Positions 36,586-48,038 of a DNA stretch of 64,000 nucleotides are shown here, piece after piece. The stretch spans positions 1,798,001-1,862,000 of the forward strand of contig JAHYIO010000031.1 in NCBI GenBank assembly GCA_020543525.1. The letters run 5' to 3'. The position numbers were made by a program, and so were the translations under genes. This DNA comes from Coriolopsis trogii. Lineage: Eukaryota; Basidiomycota; Agaricomycetes; Polyporales; Polyporaceae. Positions within the stretch are counted from its first letter, which is position 1, and each line of letters begins with the position of its first letter. The notes beneath the pieces were generated by a model. It was not told the DNA's origin. It ran no database searches and saw only the letters and a program-made list of their open reading frames with translations.

Positions 36586-39500
36586 ATGTCCGCCTTCGTC
36601 AAGACTAAGTTGAAGGCCGCTCGTGAAGCCCTGCAGAGAAAGGAGTTCGAAAAGGCGCGGGATGCTGCTCTTGGTGTGCTCGAATACGAGCCGGATAACT
36701 ATAATGGGTATGTCGCGAGTCAATATTTATTGGGAGACATAGGCAGCCTCATGTACAATCCGTAGCAACGTTTTCCTCGGTGCCGCGCTATTCAACCTGC
36801 AGGACTATGAGAAATGCGAGCAAGTAACTGCGGCTTTGATGCTCGACTGAGATCAAGTAATGACATCCCCGGGACAGACGTATCGCAGGGCCATAGAATT
36901 GAATCCCGAACACTTGCTGGTATGGCAGGTGAGTTTGATCGGATAACTTATTGAGCGACACGGCATCAACCTACCGTCAAAGGGCATATCTAAACTCTAC
37001 GAAGAGACGAAGAATTGGCCCGAGTTGCTCAAGGTACTGGACAAACTAGCCCACCTATATGCGAACGGGTAAGTCATGCTGTTTCCTGCGCGCAAACTCT
37101 CCAAACCATCCTCTTGTGGCTCCAGAAACGACACTACGAAGTGTGCTGAAACAATTCAGAAGATAATTGACATCCGTCGCGAACATGGCACCCCACTTGA
37201 AGTACATTCATTATCTTATTGACGTCCGCCTTTCTCAGGTCTTGACCTATTCATTAGCTTGCAGATGCCCTAGCCTTGCTCCTGCCTGACTCTCCGTTCT
37301 ACTCTGTGTTGTCGAGCCTACCTCCTCCTGATTCGACGAATCCGACGGCGACCACCACTTTCGTCGCGCAGTCAGCGATTCATAATTCTCTCCCGATTAT
37401 AGAAGAGCTCGTTCATATCCATGAATTGGACGAAGAGATGACTCTAAGAAATGAGATAGCAAAGCGAAGACAAAGACTCGGTGCACCACCCCTCGTCCAG
37501 CTGCAGAACGAAGTCGCGCTGGACATTTTCTCTGCGTCGAAGGTACCTCAACTCTCCTCACTACTACTCGTCGTAGTGCTAAACCCCCGTTACAGTTGCC
37601 GAAACTCTACAACGAAGTCATCAACCATCCGGCCACACCGGACGAGTTACGCCGAGAGACCGAGGGCAAACTCCTTCGTATGAAACAGCGGCACTTGTTC
37701 TCGCTGCCCGTTAATGGCAAGTCCAAGGACGAGAAGGTCAGGCTCGCGGGGGAAGTCGACGAACTCATCAAAGGCATCGTTCTCTTGAAGATTCCCGACG
37801 AACTGGCTTGGACCTTATTCATTGAAAGCAAGGATGCGGCGCAAATAGGTACGTCTTGCATCCATATCGACATATCGATGAGCCCCACTGATTTGGGTGG
37901 ACAGAGGATTATGACTTCGATGTCCTACGACAATTCATACGGCTATTTCCGAATTCGACCCTAGCGGAGTTTCTGCAACCGTACTTCGAGTATATGCAAA
38001 TACCCCTGCACGGAGAAGGCGACGATGAACCAGCTTCTCGAGTCGCTGACAATGATGAGAGCAATCATATTGACGCCATGATGGTACTTCATACTTAGAG
38101 CTCGACAAATGCGCATCCTCTGATAACTCCGGTGCAGGAAGCATTCACTGGACTCGGCGATTCGATCCTTGCCTGTCGGATCATTGCGGACTTGTACGAG
38201 CAAGAGGCGGACTATGAAAGTGCGATCAGCATATCAGAGAGCGGTCTTGAGCTTGTGCGCCGCGCAGGACAGAACTGGGGCAGAACGATGAAGCAGTACG
38301 TTCTATTCTCTCATCCCCCCCAATGTTCGGCTCACGGATTCTGTTCAGGACAAAGAAAGCGTTTGATATTATCCTCGCCACCTCGCTTGTACACCACTTC
38401 CCACCGAAACATCATGCTCGTGCTTTGGGAATCATCGACGACGTCCTTGCAGAAGACCCAGAAAACATCCCATCACTCATGGGCCGCGGCTTTATCCTGC
38501 AATACGCTAGGAAGTGGCAGGATGCTTCGGCAATCTTTTCAAAGGTGATGCAACTCGACCCTGAAGGTGTAGACCATGGGCTGCGCGCAAAGGAAGAGCG
38601 GGCTTGGTGCCAGGCGATGTGTGACCATTTGCAAGAAGCTGCAGACGAACTGCGAGCTTGTATCGCGGCCCTCGATGCACTGGAAGGCAGGGTTGAGGAT
38701 AAGGCGCGGGCTTGGTGGCGGTTGGGGCGGTGCCATTGGGAGATGGGTAGTAAGTATACGTTCTGTTCCATCTCATCTTTCAGACTGATTGCCTCTTGGG
38801 ATCATCTCTAGGCGAGCACCGCGAAGAAGCTTTCAGGCACTTTGTGACGGCGCTCAAGCGTTCCCCCACATTCGCACCCGCATTCACGTCGTTGGGTATC
38901 TACTACTCCGAATTCCTTTCACCACCGGACCCCAATCGTGCATCCAAATGTTTCCAGAAGGCATTCGAGCTTGACCCAAGGGAAGCCGACGCCGCCCGCA
39001 GACTTGCACAGGGCTTCGCAGAGGAAGGCGAGTGGGACCTCGTCGAGGTTGTCGCACGCCGTACGATCGAAGGCGAGGGCGGACTCGAAGACGGACCAGA
39101 TGGAAGAGCTTCCCGCCGATATCTCCCACTCAACGCATGGGCTTGGAAGGCGGTGGGTGCCGTGGAGATGGTACGCAGTTGCGAGTTGCCCGTGTTGCAT
39201 GGATCGCTGACCCGATTGCAAGGCGCGGCGACATTACGAGGCCGCTATTGAAGCCTTTCAAATTGCCCTTCGAACTGACGTCGACGATCAAGTATCCTGG
39301 CTTCGTCTTGGCGAGGCGTATAGCAGGGCAGGACGCTACGCTGCCGCCGTGAAGGCTCTGGAGCATGCACACCAACTCGATCCCTCAGACTGGATCGCAG
39401 AGTACTTCATCGGAGATGTCAGACGTCAGATGGGAGTATACGAGGAAGCAATCAAGGCCTTTCAGTCCATTCTGGAGAAGCGTCCCCAAGAGCTGGGCGT

Positions 39501-41660
39501 TCTGCAGTCGCTCGGGCAAACTCATTTGGAGCTGGGGCAGTTCGAACTCACCACAGGATTCTCGACTAGGGCGGAGACTTCATTCACCTCAGCAATCCGT
39601 GTCATGCTCGAATTTGTCGCCGCCAGTCCAGGGTTCCGCCGGGCTGCCTGGAAAACCGTGGCTGATTCACTGCTCCGCTTGTCCTCCTTTGCCATGTTCT
39701 CTATCGAGGATGATGTCAGGGATGTGGTTTCGTCTGTTATTCCGCTGGTGACAGAGCAAGTCGGAAAGTCAGTCGCGTCGATCCTGACCTTCCCGTTGTC
39801 TTTGGACGACACCACCAACCTCTCGTTGTCCATCCTGCAGGTGACTATCGCGGCATATGACTATCGATTATCTCTTGGTGGTATCAACGATGCTGCCAAG
39901 GGCGCCGCGCACTACGACCTCGGGATCGCCCTCTCCACGTTGGCCCGACGAACATTCGATTCTGCGAAGCAAGAACAGTCAGAGCATGAAGCAATTGCTC
40001 AATTCAAACAGGCACTGCGTCTTGAGCCGTCAAACGACGCGTTCTGGGTTGCCCTTGGTAACGCGACGTTCTCATCACAACCCAAGATTGCTCAGCATTC
40101 GTACATTCGTGCAATTGAGATCGATAGCAAGGTATGTTGTATGTGCTATTTCGCGCCTGCAATCTGACGCAAACGTTATACACAGAATGCTGCTACATGG
40201 ACCAGCCTTGGGATGTTCTATCTACACCATGAAGATGTTGAGCTTGCGAATGAAGCGTTCTACAAGGCTCAGATACTTGATCCTGATTACGCTCTGGCCT
40301 GGGTTGGACAGGGTCTTGTTGCGACCGCGAACCGACACGACAAGGACGCTGGCGCGTTGTTCGAACATGCCTCCGGGTTAACTGCTTCAGTGCCTGAGGC
40401 AGACTTCGAATATGCCACGCGCCTCTTCCAGAAGGTCAACATGTCTACCAAGTCCCGCTCGGTCTCTTCGGAGGCCCTCCTCCCGGCGTTCTTTGTACTC
40501 GATAGATACTGCAAGCAGCGTCCCCAGGATGCATCCGCCCTCCATCTCTTTGGCCTCGTCTGCGAACGAGTCGGACATGTCGAACTCGGAGTAGACATGA
40601 TCACCCGCGCCATAGCTGTGCTTGAGGCGGCTTACGAGGAGACGGAAGACTCGGTGATCGAGCGGCAGTACGCCACTGCACACGCCAACATCGCTCGGCT
40701 TAAATTGTCTATAGGAGATTTCGACGGCTCACTCGAGTCGTATGAGACAGCCATAGGGCTGCTGCCGGACCCAGAGCAAGAGGCGGAAGATATCGATACG
40801 GAGACGCGCCGACTTCTAGTGCAGTGCCAGTTCGGTTCTGGACTGGCGCGTTTCAAGTCCGGGGAGCTTCCGGAGGCGTTGCGTCTGTTCGAGTCCGCGC
40901 TGGCAACCGCTGCAGACGACACAGTCGTGCGCGGACACGTCATCGTCTTACTGGCGCAGACATTGTGGGCTATTGGGACGGAAGAGGCGAAGGAGTCGGC
41001 GAAGACACACCTATTGCAAAGGTACGTTATAGCCACGGCTCTCCATATTATATAGGAACGCTGATGTGCGTGATGCAGTATCGAATACGACCCAGAAAAC
41101 CTGATGGCGATCAACATCCTCGCGGGGATGGGTATCCTAACGGACGACGACGGCCTCGTAGATGCCGCGCTCTCTGAGCTGCTGTCTCTCCCCATCGACG
41201 AACGTCACGGCCGCGACCCCGAGCGGGAAATCACGTACTTGCTGGTTCAGCACCATCTCGGCCAGGTCAGTGTCCGTCCTGTCTCTTACACGCTCGTTCA
41301 GTCATTGATTCACTTGCTCTATTCTTGGACATGCAGGGAGACACAAGGCAAGCGCTCTCCATTGCACAAAAAGCCGTCTTCGCGGAGCCAGAACGGACAG
41401 ACGTCCGCCGCGAGCTCGCCGAGCTCACGCTCCAATCTGGCTCGAGCGCCGCTGCGCTCGCCATCCTCGGTGGCTCCGCGCAGACGCAAGGCGATTTTGC
41501 GCAGTTGCGTGCTTCGCTCGCGTTGCACGCCGTCGCGCTGTGCTCGGAGGGGCAGACAGCGGAGGCGCAGAAGCTAGCGCAGAAGAGCGTCATGTTATCG
41601 CCCTGGGACAAGCGCTGCTGGGAGACGTTGGCGTACGTACGCAGTCGCTCTGCTGCGTGA
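36586..41660 (+). CDS. SKI3: Superkiller complex protein 3 (Ski3/TTC37), TPR scaffold
   Basis: Scaffold of the cytosolic Ski2-Ski3-Ski8 complex that feeds mRNA into the exosome for 3'-5' decay. The start at 36586 opens MSAFVKTKLKAAREALQRKE, a TPR whose partner helix follows the first intron (GNVFLGAALFNLQDYEKCEQ). Repeats continue (AIELNPEHLLVWQGISKLYE; LLKVLDKLAHLYANG). The middle holds canonical 34-residue units, for example HHARALGIIDDVLAEDPENI, HREEAFRHFVTALKRSPTFA, YEEAIKAFQSILEKRPQELG and HEDVELANEAFYKAQILDPD. TPRs persist to the end (GDTRQALSIAQKAVFAEPER). About 1,450 residues with more than ten short introns, close to yeast Ski3 (1,432). The N-terminal opening and overall length are what separate Ski3 from other TPR proteins. 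Confidence 0.9.
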
Positions 41661-41940
41661 AGGAGCGATGTATGAACGACATCAAAGCGTGTAGCCTGTG
41701 TACCGAATGATTGTATCACGTAGCACTCTGTACCGAACTCCAAAATCAAATGTCTGCAAGCTCCTAGGATGAAGCTCCCCATTGTAGAATAAAGAACGTG
41801 TCTTGAGCTGTGAATAATACATCACCATTACCCGCTAAATACAGTACTAGTACGACGGAACGCACGCCGTCTGGTCGCGCTGCGTTCCCGATGGTCTCTA
41901 TCATGTGTGTATGAGGCCTTAGGCTTGACGGTCCAGTCCC

Positions 41941-43364
41941 TCAATCATGCTTGCCGATCGCGTTCGCCGCGACAAGCACAACCCGTCTACGAATCGCATC
42001 CTCACCGCCTGCCTGTCCGACCTTCTCCAGCCACCACTCCAACCGCATGCGCATCTCGTCGGTCGTGAGACCCTCCGCGACACTGCGCGTTCATAAAGAA
42101 ATTAACTTCTATCGAGTGCGCTAGGGATGGAAAGCGGGTACTTACATTCCTCGTTCCTCGAGCGCTTCACGGAGCTCTAATGCGGTGAGTCGCTCGCCCA
42201 AGTTCTCGCCTGCCAAAAGGGCATCATCGGCCACCAGACCGTTCAGGTGCTTCTTGACACGGCGTATGCGCATTGGGGGAGGGCCAAAGGTTGACAAAGA
42301 GAGAAGCCTATCCGTTATGGAAACAGAAGACAGAGACAACGTGAGGCGATGTTATGCCTTGCGCGAGGCAGGATGGAAAGACATACCCTGTGTACGAGAG
42401 CGCCGCGGAAGGACCCGTGAGGAGCGTGTTCACGGAGGCCTCCGGCTCGACGAGTGCGCGAGAGTGTACCTCCTGGAAGACAGAAGCCATGTTTTCGGCC
42501 CACATCTTTTGCTTCTCGCGCCGCTTCGCGACAATGCGCTCCTTCTGCGACGGGAGGAGGCATGTCGAGGGTAGAAGGAAAGGCGCGTAGATGACCACGA
42601 GCGGGATGGCCTCCTCGGCAATGATGATAATGAGCGCGAAGGGGATGAGCCTATGCGAGGGGAAGCGGAAGGCATGTCAAGCTCGGGAACCTCTTGTAGG
42701 CAAGGTGTGAGATGCACTTACTTAAGCGCATCCAGCTTGTATGTCGCGATGAACCGCGACTCCCAGCGAGTCAGCGGAGCTCCACCGGCCTTGATGCGCG
42801 CCTCAATATCCCGAACGCGGCGGCGGTTGGTATTGATCAGCTTCACGCCATTCCAGTAGAATTTCTGTGGAAAGGTGAGTAGGAATAGTGAGTTATGACC
42901 AGTGGGGGACGTACAAAGAGCTCCTTGCCCTGGTGGTAGAGCTTCCCTATCCATGACGCGCCCTCCGGTGGGGGTGCGAGAATCCCATGCTGAGAGGCAT
43001 CCTGCAAGTCCTCCTTCGCAGTCTGAATGACCAAGTTTCCTGACGAAGTCTTCTCATGGGAGATTGAGGCATCCGCAGACGATGATGACGAAGTAGTGGG
43101 CTTTGAGGTGGACTCCAGAGAAGCGGTAGGTGGGGGGACAGCGGATGGCTCGGACGCTTTGGGCGGCTTCACCGGACCTGGTCGAAGGTCGACCTTGGGT
43201 TTGCGGGCAGAACCACTTGATATTGTTGGAGCAATATCTTTAGCTGGCTGAGTCTGGGCAGCCGGCGGGGGTCCAGTTGCCAAAAAGCGAGAGCCGTGTG
43301 GAGGATAGAGAGCTAAGGAGCCGGAAACGCGCCATGCCAGCCCATGTGGCGTTCGCGAGGACAT
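41941..43364 (-). CDS. LETM1-domain mitochondrial inner-membrane protein
   Basis: Predicted mitochondrial protein with a LETM1-type ribosome-binding domain; relatives affect K+/H+ exchange and respiratory-chain biogenesis. The start at 43364 (MSSRTPHGLAWRVSGSLALY) gives an Arg/Ser-rich, acid-poor presequence, then a Pro/Ser/Thr linker. The conserved part starts with ASWIGKLYHQGKELF, then KFYWNGVKLINTNRRRVRDI and PLTRWESRFIATYKLDALK. A single membrane helix (LIPFALIIIIAEEAIPLVVI YAPFLLPS) ends in the LPS signature. The remainder is helical (VKKHLNGLVADDALLAG; LTALELREALEERG), ending EKVGQAGGEDAIRRRVVLVA. Four or five introns. At about 380 residues it is shorter than yeast Mdm38 (573), so it is a LETM1-like paralogue rather than the canonical exchanger. 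It is convergent with SKI3, only 280 bp apart. Confidence 0.82.
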
Positions 43365-44357
43365 GTGTAAATGTCGAGCGCCGTAGCGCACCGCTGCATG
43401 GCGATGTCTTGTCACCGTGATACTACAATGAAGGGATTCCGACAGTATGAGTGTGGTGTTCGTGCCGATCCGAGAAGGCCACTCACCCGTCCGCCAGCCC
43501 ATTCCTCAACGACGCAATCATCAAATCAGGCCAAGGTAAATCGCCGTCCTTCTGTGCTGGTCGCCGTCGTCGTGAGTGTAAAAAGCCAAGGTGTGGTGGG
43601 AAGTGGAAAGAACAGTGAGAGAGGCCACGGCCGGAGCGGTCACGCAAGCTCGCAGGCAGAGGAAGAAGCGCCCGTCGGCACCTTCCGCCCAACGCGTTTT
43701 GTACCGGCCGCGTCGTAATTGGTGCGTGTGGATCTTTGTCTCCGTCGCGACTCGCACACAAACATGCTTACCGTATCGTACTGGGCATGATCAACGCAAG
43801 GAATGTGGACAAATACATGCTGTACGAACAGTTGGCTCTGTGGACAAGACAGCCAATCGTCGCATGGTCTGTCACGTCGGTAGAGCATGTACACTTATTA
43901 TACTCCAGTCGTCTATGAGCCATGCCCGCCAGTGTAGTATCATCAGACTATAAAGAACCCCGTCAAGAGAGCTGCATAAGTGCCTGCTTCAGCATATGTT
44001 GCGGCTGTAGGTTAGCTCTCTTTTTGATCGGCAATACCCTATAGGTCTGTCATCATGTCCCAACATCTCCAATTGGCAACCCATTCTTCACTTTCAGTCA
44101 GTACCTTTCGGTTACGCTTGATTGGAGATGGGCCGGCATGCCTAACACGAACGGCATCACAGTCCTACGGAGGCAATTGTAGAGCCTCCCGGATGACGAA
44201 GAGCTGGACAACCGCCCAATCGACTTTCAAGCTGACGCACAGAGGCCCATGGGAGCATGACGAGGACGTCTCATCAAGGCCACATTACCCGCACTGCTGG
44301 GTAAAACCAGCCGTATAGATTGTACATGCATTGGCGAATACATTACCACTCGTTACC
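43365..44357. other. Intergenic between LETM1-domain and S53 genes
   Basis: About 990 bp. The LETM1-gene promoter lies at its left end and the peptidase 3' region at its right. Only short ORFs; none supported. Confidence 0.5.
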
Positions 44358-46462
44358 TCACACTCCGAGGATTGCCTTGAGTTTCGCATAGGTCGGAGTC
44401 CCCAAACCAGTCACCTGGAAGACGACGAGTCATCAGTCTCCATACAGTCTACCAGCATGTCACGTAGTATCACAACTCACCGGATCCCATCCAGCGCGCG
44501 CCGAGAAACCATTCGTGCCGCAACCCGGGTTACTGCCGCTCGTAATATCCGTCAAGCCTGCCGCGCCCGTCGAGTACAAGAACGGGTTCAAGAATCCGAG
44601 GGTAGGCTTCCCCTTGCTGATCAGCGCGTCGTTCAGCAGCGCGATGATGCTGGCAAAGATTGGACTTGACGCGCTCGTGCCCTTTACAAGTGCGTTCGCG
44701 CCCGACTGGACGATCCGGATGTCCGTCCCCTGCGCGGATACATCCGGAAAGCCACACCCGGTCGCGTTGAAGAGCCCGGCGTAGGTGTTGCCCAAGGCGG
44801 AGAGGTACGTCTTGACCGCGGTGTCTTGGTAGGACGGGCGCGCAAAGTAGTTGGAGAACCCGCCGGAGGAGAGGGTCGCGGCCGTCTCGGGGTTCACCCC
44901 AGTAGTTGCGCCAACCGAGGTTACGCTGTAACATGTTTTGACATTCGAGCAAGGTCAGCGCGTGACTAATTAGGCACGTACAATGGACAATCGTTGGGGA
45001 AAGTTGGCACGAAGGTGGTGCAAGTGCCATGCCCGACGCCTCCGTCCCCAGAGGCGAACAGGACCGTCGTGCCCATCGCTCCGAGCTTTGCGTAGGCGTT
45101 GCAGAGATTTCTGACAAGACACGACGAGTTAATCTTCAACGCTCTTTAGCGATTAGCGGCCAAGCACATACATCGCCAGGCTTTGAGAGATTACGGTCTC
45201 CGCGTCGGCGTAGCTCGTTGTCATCACATGCGGGGAGTTCGTCTCGCTCAACAGGAGGTCGGCAGTGTCAAGGAAAGCGTCGTGACCGCGAGCTGGATTT
45301 CCAACGGCGATGTAAACAACCGGTACCCCAGACGCGACCCCGACTGTGTATTGTGTGTCCAGATTCTGCCCAGCGTCAGTCAGTCGTCCAGTGCACCATC
45401 ACCCGCCCTCATCGGCAGCACTTACGCCTTCCAAGCTGGCAGAGCTCAGGTTTTGAGAGTTCACACCGTTGTCGAGGATCTGGGTCTTGAACGTTGTATT
45501 GCTTGAGAGGTTCGGACGGAAGCTCGTTAGGAACGTCTGTCAGATTCATTGTCAACTTTACTGTCACAGTGCAAGTGCTACTCAGGGTTCACTCACTGTT
45601 AGGTCCGCCTGGTTGGCAGCATTGCCGTTGTATGCCGTGACAGCAATCATGTTGGATGGGTTGCGCGCGAGAGTGTCGTTGGGTACACCATAGAGATCAA
45701 GGAGACACTGCGGCCTGATAGGAGCCGCACAAGAAGCCGGGACCACAGCCGAAGCATCCGTCTTTGGAAGCGACACGAGAGTCTCCGGCTTGACTGCCGG
45801 ACTCGAGAAACTACGGGAGTCGACAACAACAATCAATGTACAGGAGATAGAATGCGCGTACTGTCGTCCGACTCACGAAGTAGTCGGGTGCACCAGCTCG
45901 ATGTGGTCCTTGAGGTCAGAGGGGATGGAATATTCCAGTGTGCGGATGGACGTCTGCCCGCTCTCGACGTGCGTGAAGTCGCCAAAGTCGGCATGGAGGA
46001 GCTCACTGGCCTTGCCGACCGGGACGGAGAACTTGATCCATTCTCCTGTGGCAGACATAGTGGTAGCGGCGATATCATGCTCGGCAAGCCAGGCGCGAAC
46101 GGCATCGACACTCTCGGACGTTGGCGCTGAGAACTTGTCCACCTAGTAAGTCAAATTGGTCGATTAGTACACTTCACTGCCACAGAGGAGTCAGTGCATA
46201 CCTCGGCCTTGGTGAGGTACTGTCCGTACTTTGGGCTGGAAGGGGTGCTGACGTCGTACAAAGCCTTATGAAGACCCGTGATGTCACTCTGAACCAGCGC
46301 AAGCCTGAGATCGAGGACGGTCTCCGGATTTGCGGGGCCATTGCGAATGAAGCCCGCCGGAACGGCGTCTCGGACTTCGTGCACCTGCATGCTACGAGCA
46401 AGGACTCTGGCGTATGTGGTGGACAAGAAGACAAAGAGGACAGAAGTCGCGGTGAACATCAT
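44358..46462 (-). CDS. Secreted sedolisin-family (S53) serine-carboxyl peptidase
   Basis: Extracellular acid protease, probably a tripeptidyl-peptidase or related S53 enzyme that digests protein outside the cell. The start at 46462 gives a signal peptide (MMFTATSVLFVFLSTTYA), then a pro-kumamolisin activation domain (LHKALYDVSTPSSPKYGQYL; LLHADFGDFTHVESG). The mature enzyme starts near residue 200 (CLLDLYGVPNDTLARNPSNM). The catalytic Glu and Asp lie in SLEGNLDTQY (E-x3-D), the oxyanion Asp in LFASGDGGVG and the catalytic Ser in KGTSASSPIF. The C-terminal Ca2+ site is represented by TDITSGSNPGC and GWDPVTGLGTP. All four key residues are present, so it should be active. About 550-570 residues from roughly nine exons; several Asn-X-Ser/Thr sites fit a secreted glycoprotein. 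Confidence 0.94.
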
Positions 46463-48038
46463 GAGTTGGGTGAGGCGAGTTGTTGCTGGTTCGCACCACT
46501 GTGACCGTATTTATACGGTCAACCAAGGCGAGGCACTGTATACATTTTGAATTAGACACATGCAGCGATCCGGAGAGGTGGTCATCCCGGAGTACCTCAG
46601 GGCGAGATGTTTGGCGTTGTGACATTTGAACGACAGCGAACAACAGCAGACTTGATAGCTTGTGACCATGAACGCCGTCGACTGTCCTATCAGGAATGAG
46701 TCTCGTCTCTTCGGCGACGTCATCGAAAACGCAACTGGGCACTGCGACCTTCCACCAGACCGCCGGCGGTATCTCATGCCGTTCAAAGAAGTCGTAGCCC
46801 GCAGTCAGTTGTGTACCTGGCATATAGTTAGCGCGCCTACAGATGCTCGATCACTCACACAACAAAGCGTCCATGGATCGATCTGCGACATGCTGAGCCT
46901 GGCTAGCAGGCCTTGGGTCTCGGATGTGGGCCGGGAGCAGCTTGAGAGGCAAGTCCGCTCTGAAATTCAGTTGGTTGACTTTCGCCAGTATTGGCATGCC
47001 AGATGAGACCTTTACTGCCAGATTAGGGTCATCGTACGCGCGTATCACCCTTCGACAAACGAGTTGTAGGACTTGCGATGGCCCAAATGTGTAGTAATGC
47101 GCCACTTTGCCAACCACCGATAGTCACCGCTCGGATAAACAAGTTTACAGTGTGACAATATGTAACACACGGAATACTCAACAGGACACCACTGGCAGGA
47201 GGGACTCGGCGAACTTACCAAGTTGCCAGCCTCCAGGAGTCACTGAACTTGCACTGAACCAGATGGCTGAAGGCGGCGTGCTTTGACTTTGATTTGCAAG
47301 CAAGTAAAGTACAGTAACATGTACAGATCTATCATCTCGTACATGTGTGCACGATTGTCAAAGTGGCTAGAACGAAGGTGAACAATAAATACTACGGGGG
47401 GCAGTTGAGGGCAGTTGTGTTTCTTTGTTTGCTCGTGTTTGGAACCAAAGCCGTTGCGTGTATTGTCCCCGGTCCGACATGCCGGGTCAAACCTCGTCTT
47501 TCCGATCGTCCATCTGCTTTGCATGTCCCTCCTCTACGTGATGAGGCCTCCTGCGACTTTGCTGTTACATACGTGGTAATGCGCACGCAGTCACGGCCGC
47601 CGCTGCTCGTTGCTAGCGACCTCGCATGTGGCAAGTCCCGAAAATCCAATCGGATACGGCACACAACCGCATCGTGGCACTTCTAGTCCGTTGATGTCCG
47701 CTCTCTGTCTACGCATACGACGCATTCGGGGGCCTTCGCAACGCATCCTGGTCTTTGGATATTGTCGGAGCGCTGGCCAGGAAGCATCGCGATATCGCGC
47801 GCTGTGTAATGTGCATCACTCTGTGGGAAGTGTCTCTCTAAGCTTCGAAGCATCCCATGAGTCCGAATACGCAATCGGTGTGAGTAGAGACGTGGAAGGC
47901 GCTGACTGACATTTTGTAGTGGGTGATTGCGCATGCATTTAGAGCGCAGTTTGATGAACTTGGGAGCAGGGGTATAAGTAACAAGCGGTCGTGTCTAAAT
48001 TTGACTGGTAACCATACTCTCCCCTTTCCACCTCTCAC
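46463..48038. other. Intergenic with promoter elements; no supported gene
   Basis: Divergent region between the S53 peptidase (-) and glycosyltransferase (+) genes. A minus-strand 88-codon ORF (46851-47117; SSGMPILAKVNQLNFRADLP) looks somewhat protein-like but matches no family I recognise and has no obvious partner exons. The rest holds short ORFs only. Confidence 0.4.
46502..46521 (-). promoter_or_regulatory. TATA box inside a perfect 9-bp dyad
   Basis: The + strand reads TGACCGTATTTATACGGTCA: two 9-bp arms (TGACCGTAT / ATACGGTCA) around a 2-nt centre. On the minus strand, the peptidase's coding strand, the centre reads TATAAATA, about 50 bp before the S53 peptidase ATG. It is likely the core promoter element, with a symmetrical site suited to a dimeric regulator. 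Confidence 0.55.

Noticed and set aside
47345..47686. 113-codon + ORF with a hydrophobic stretch suggesting a secreted protein
   Set aside because: The hydrophobic segment lies about 25 residues in, after a basic stretch, and the downstream sequence is unstructured with no family match; overlapping minus ORFs are similar in length.
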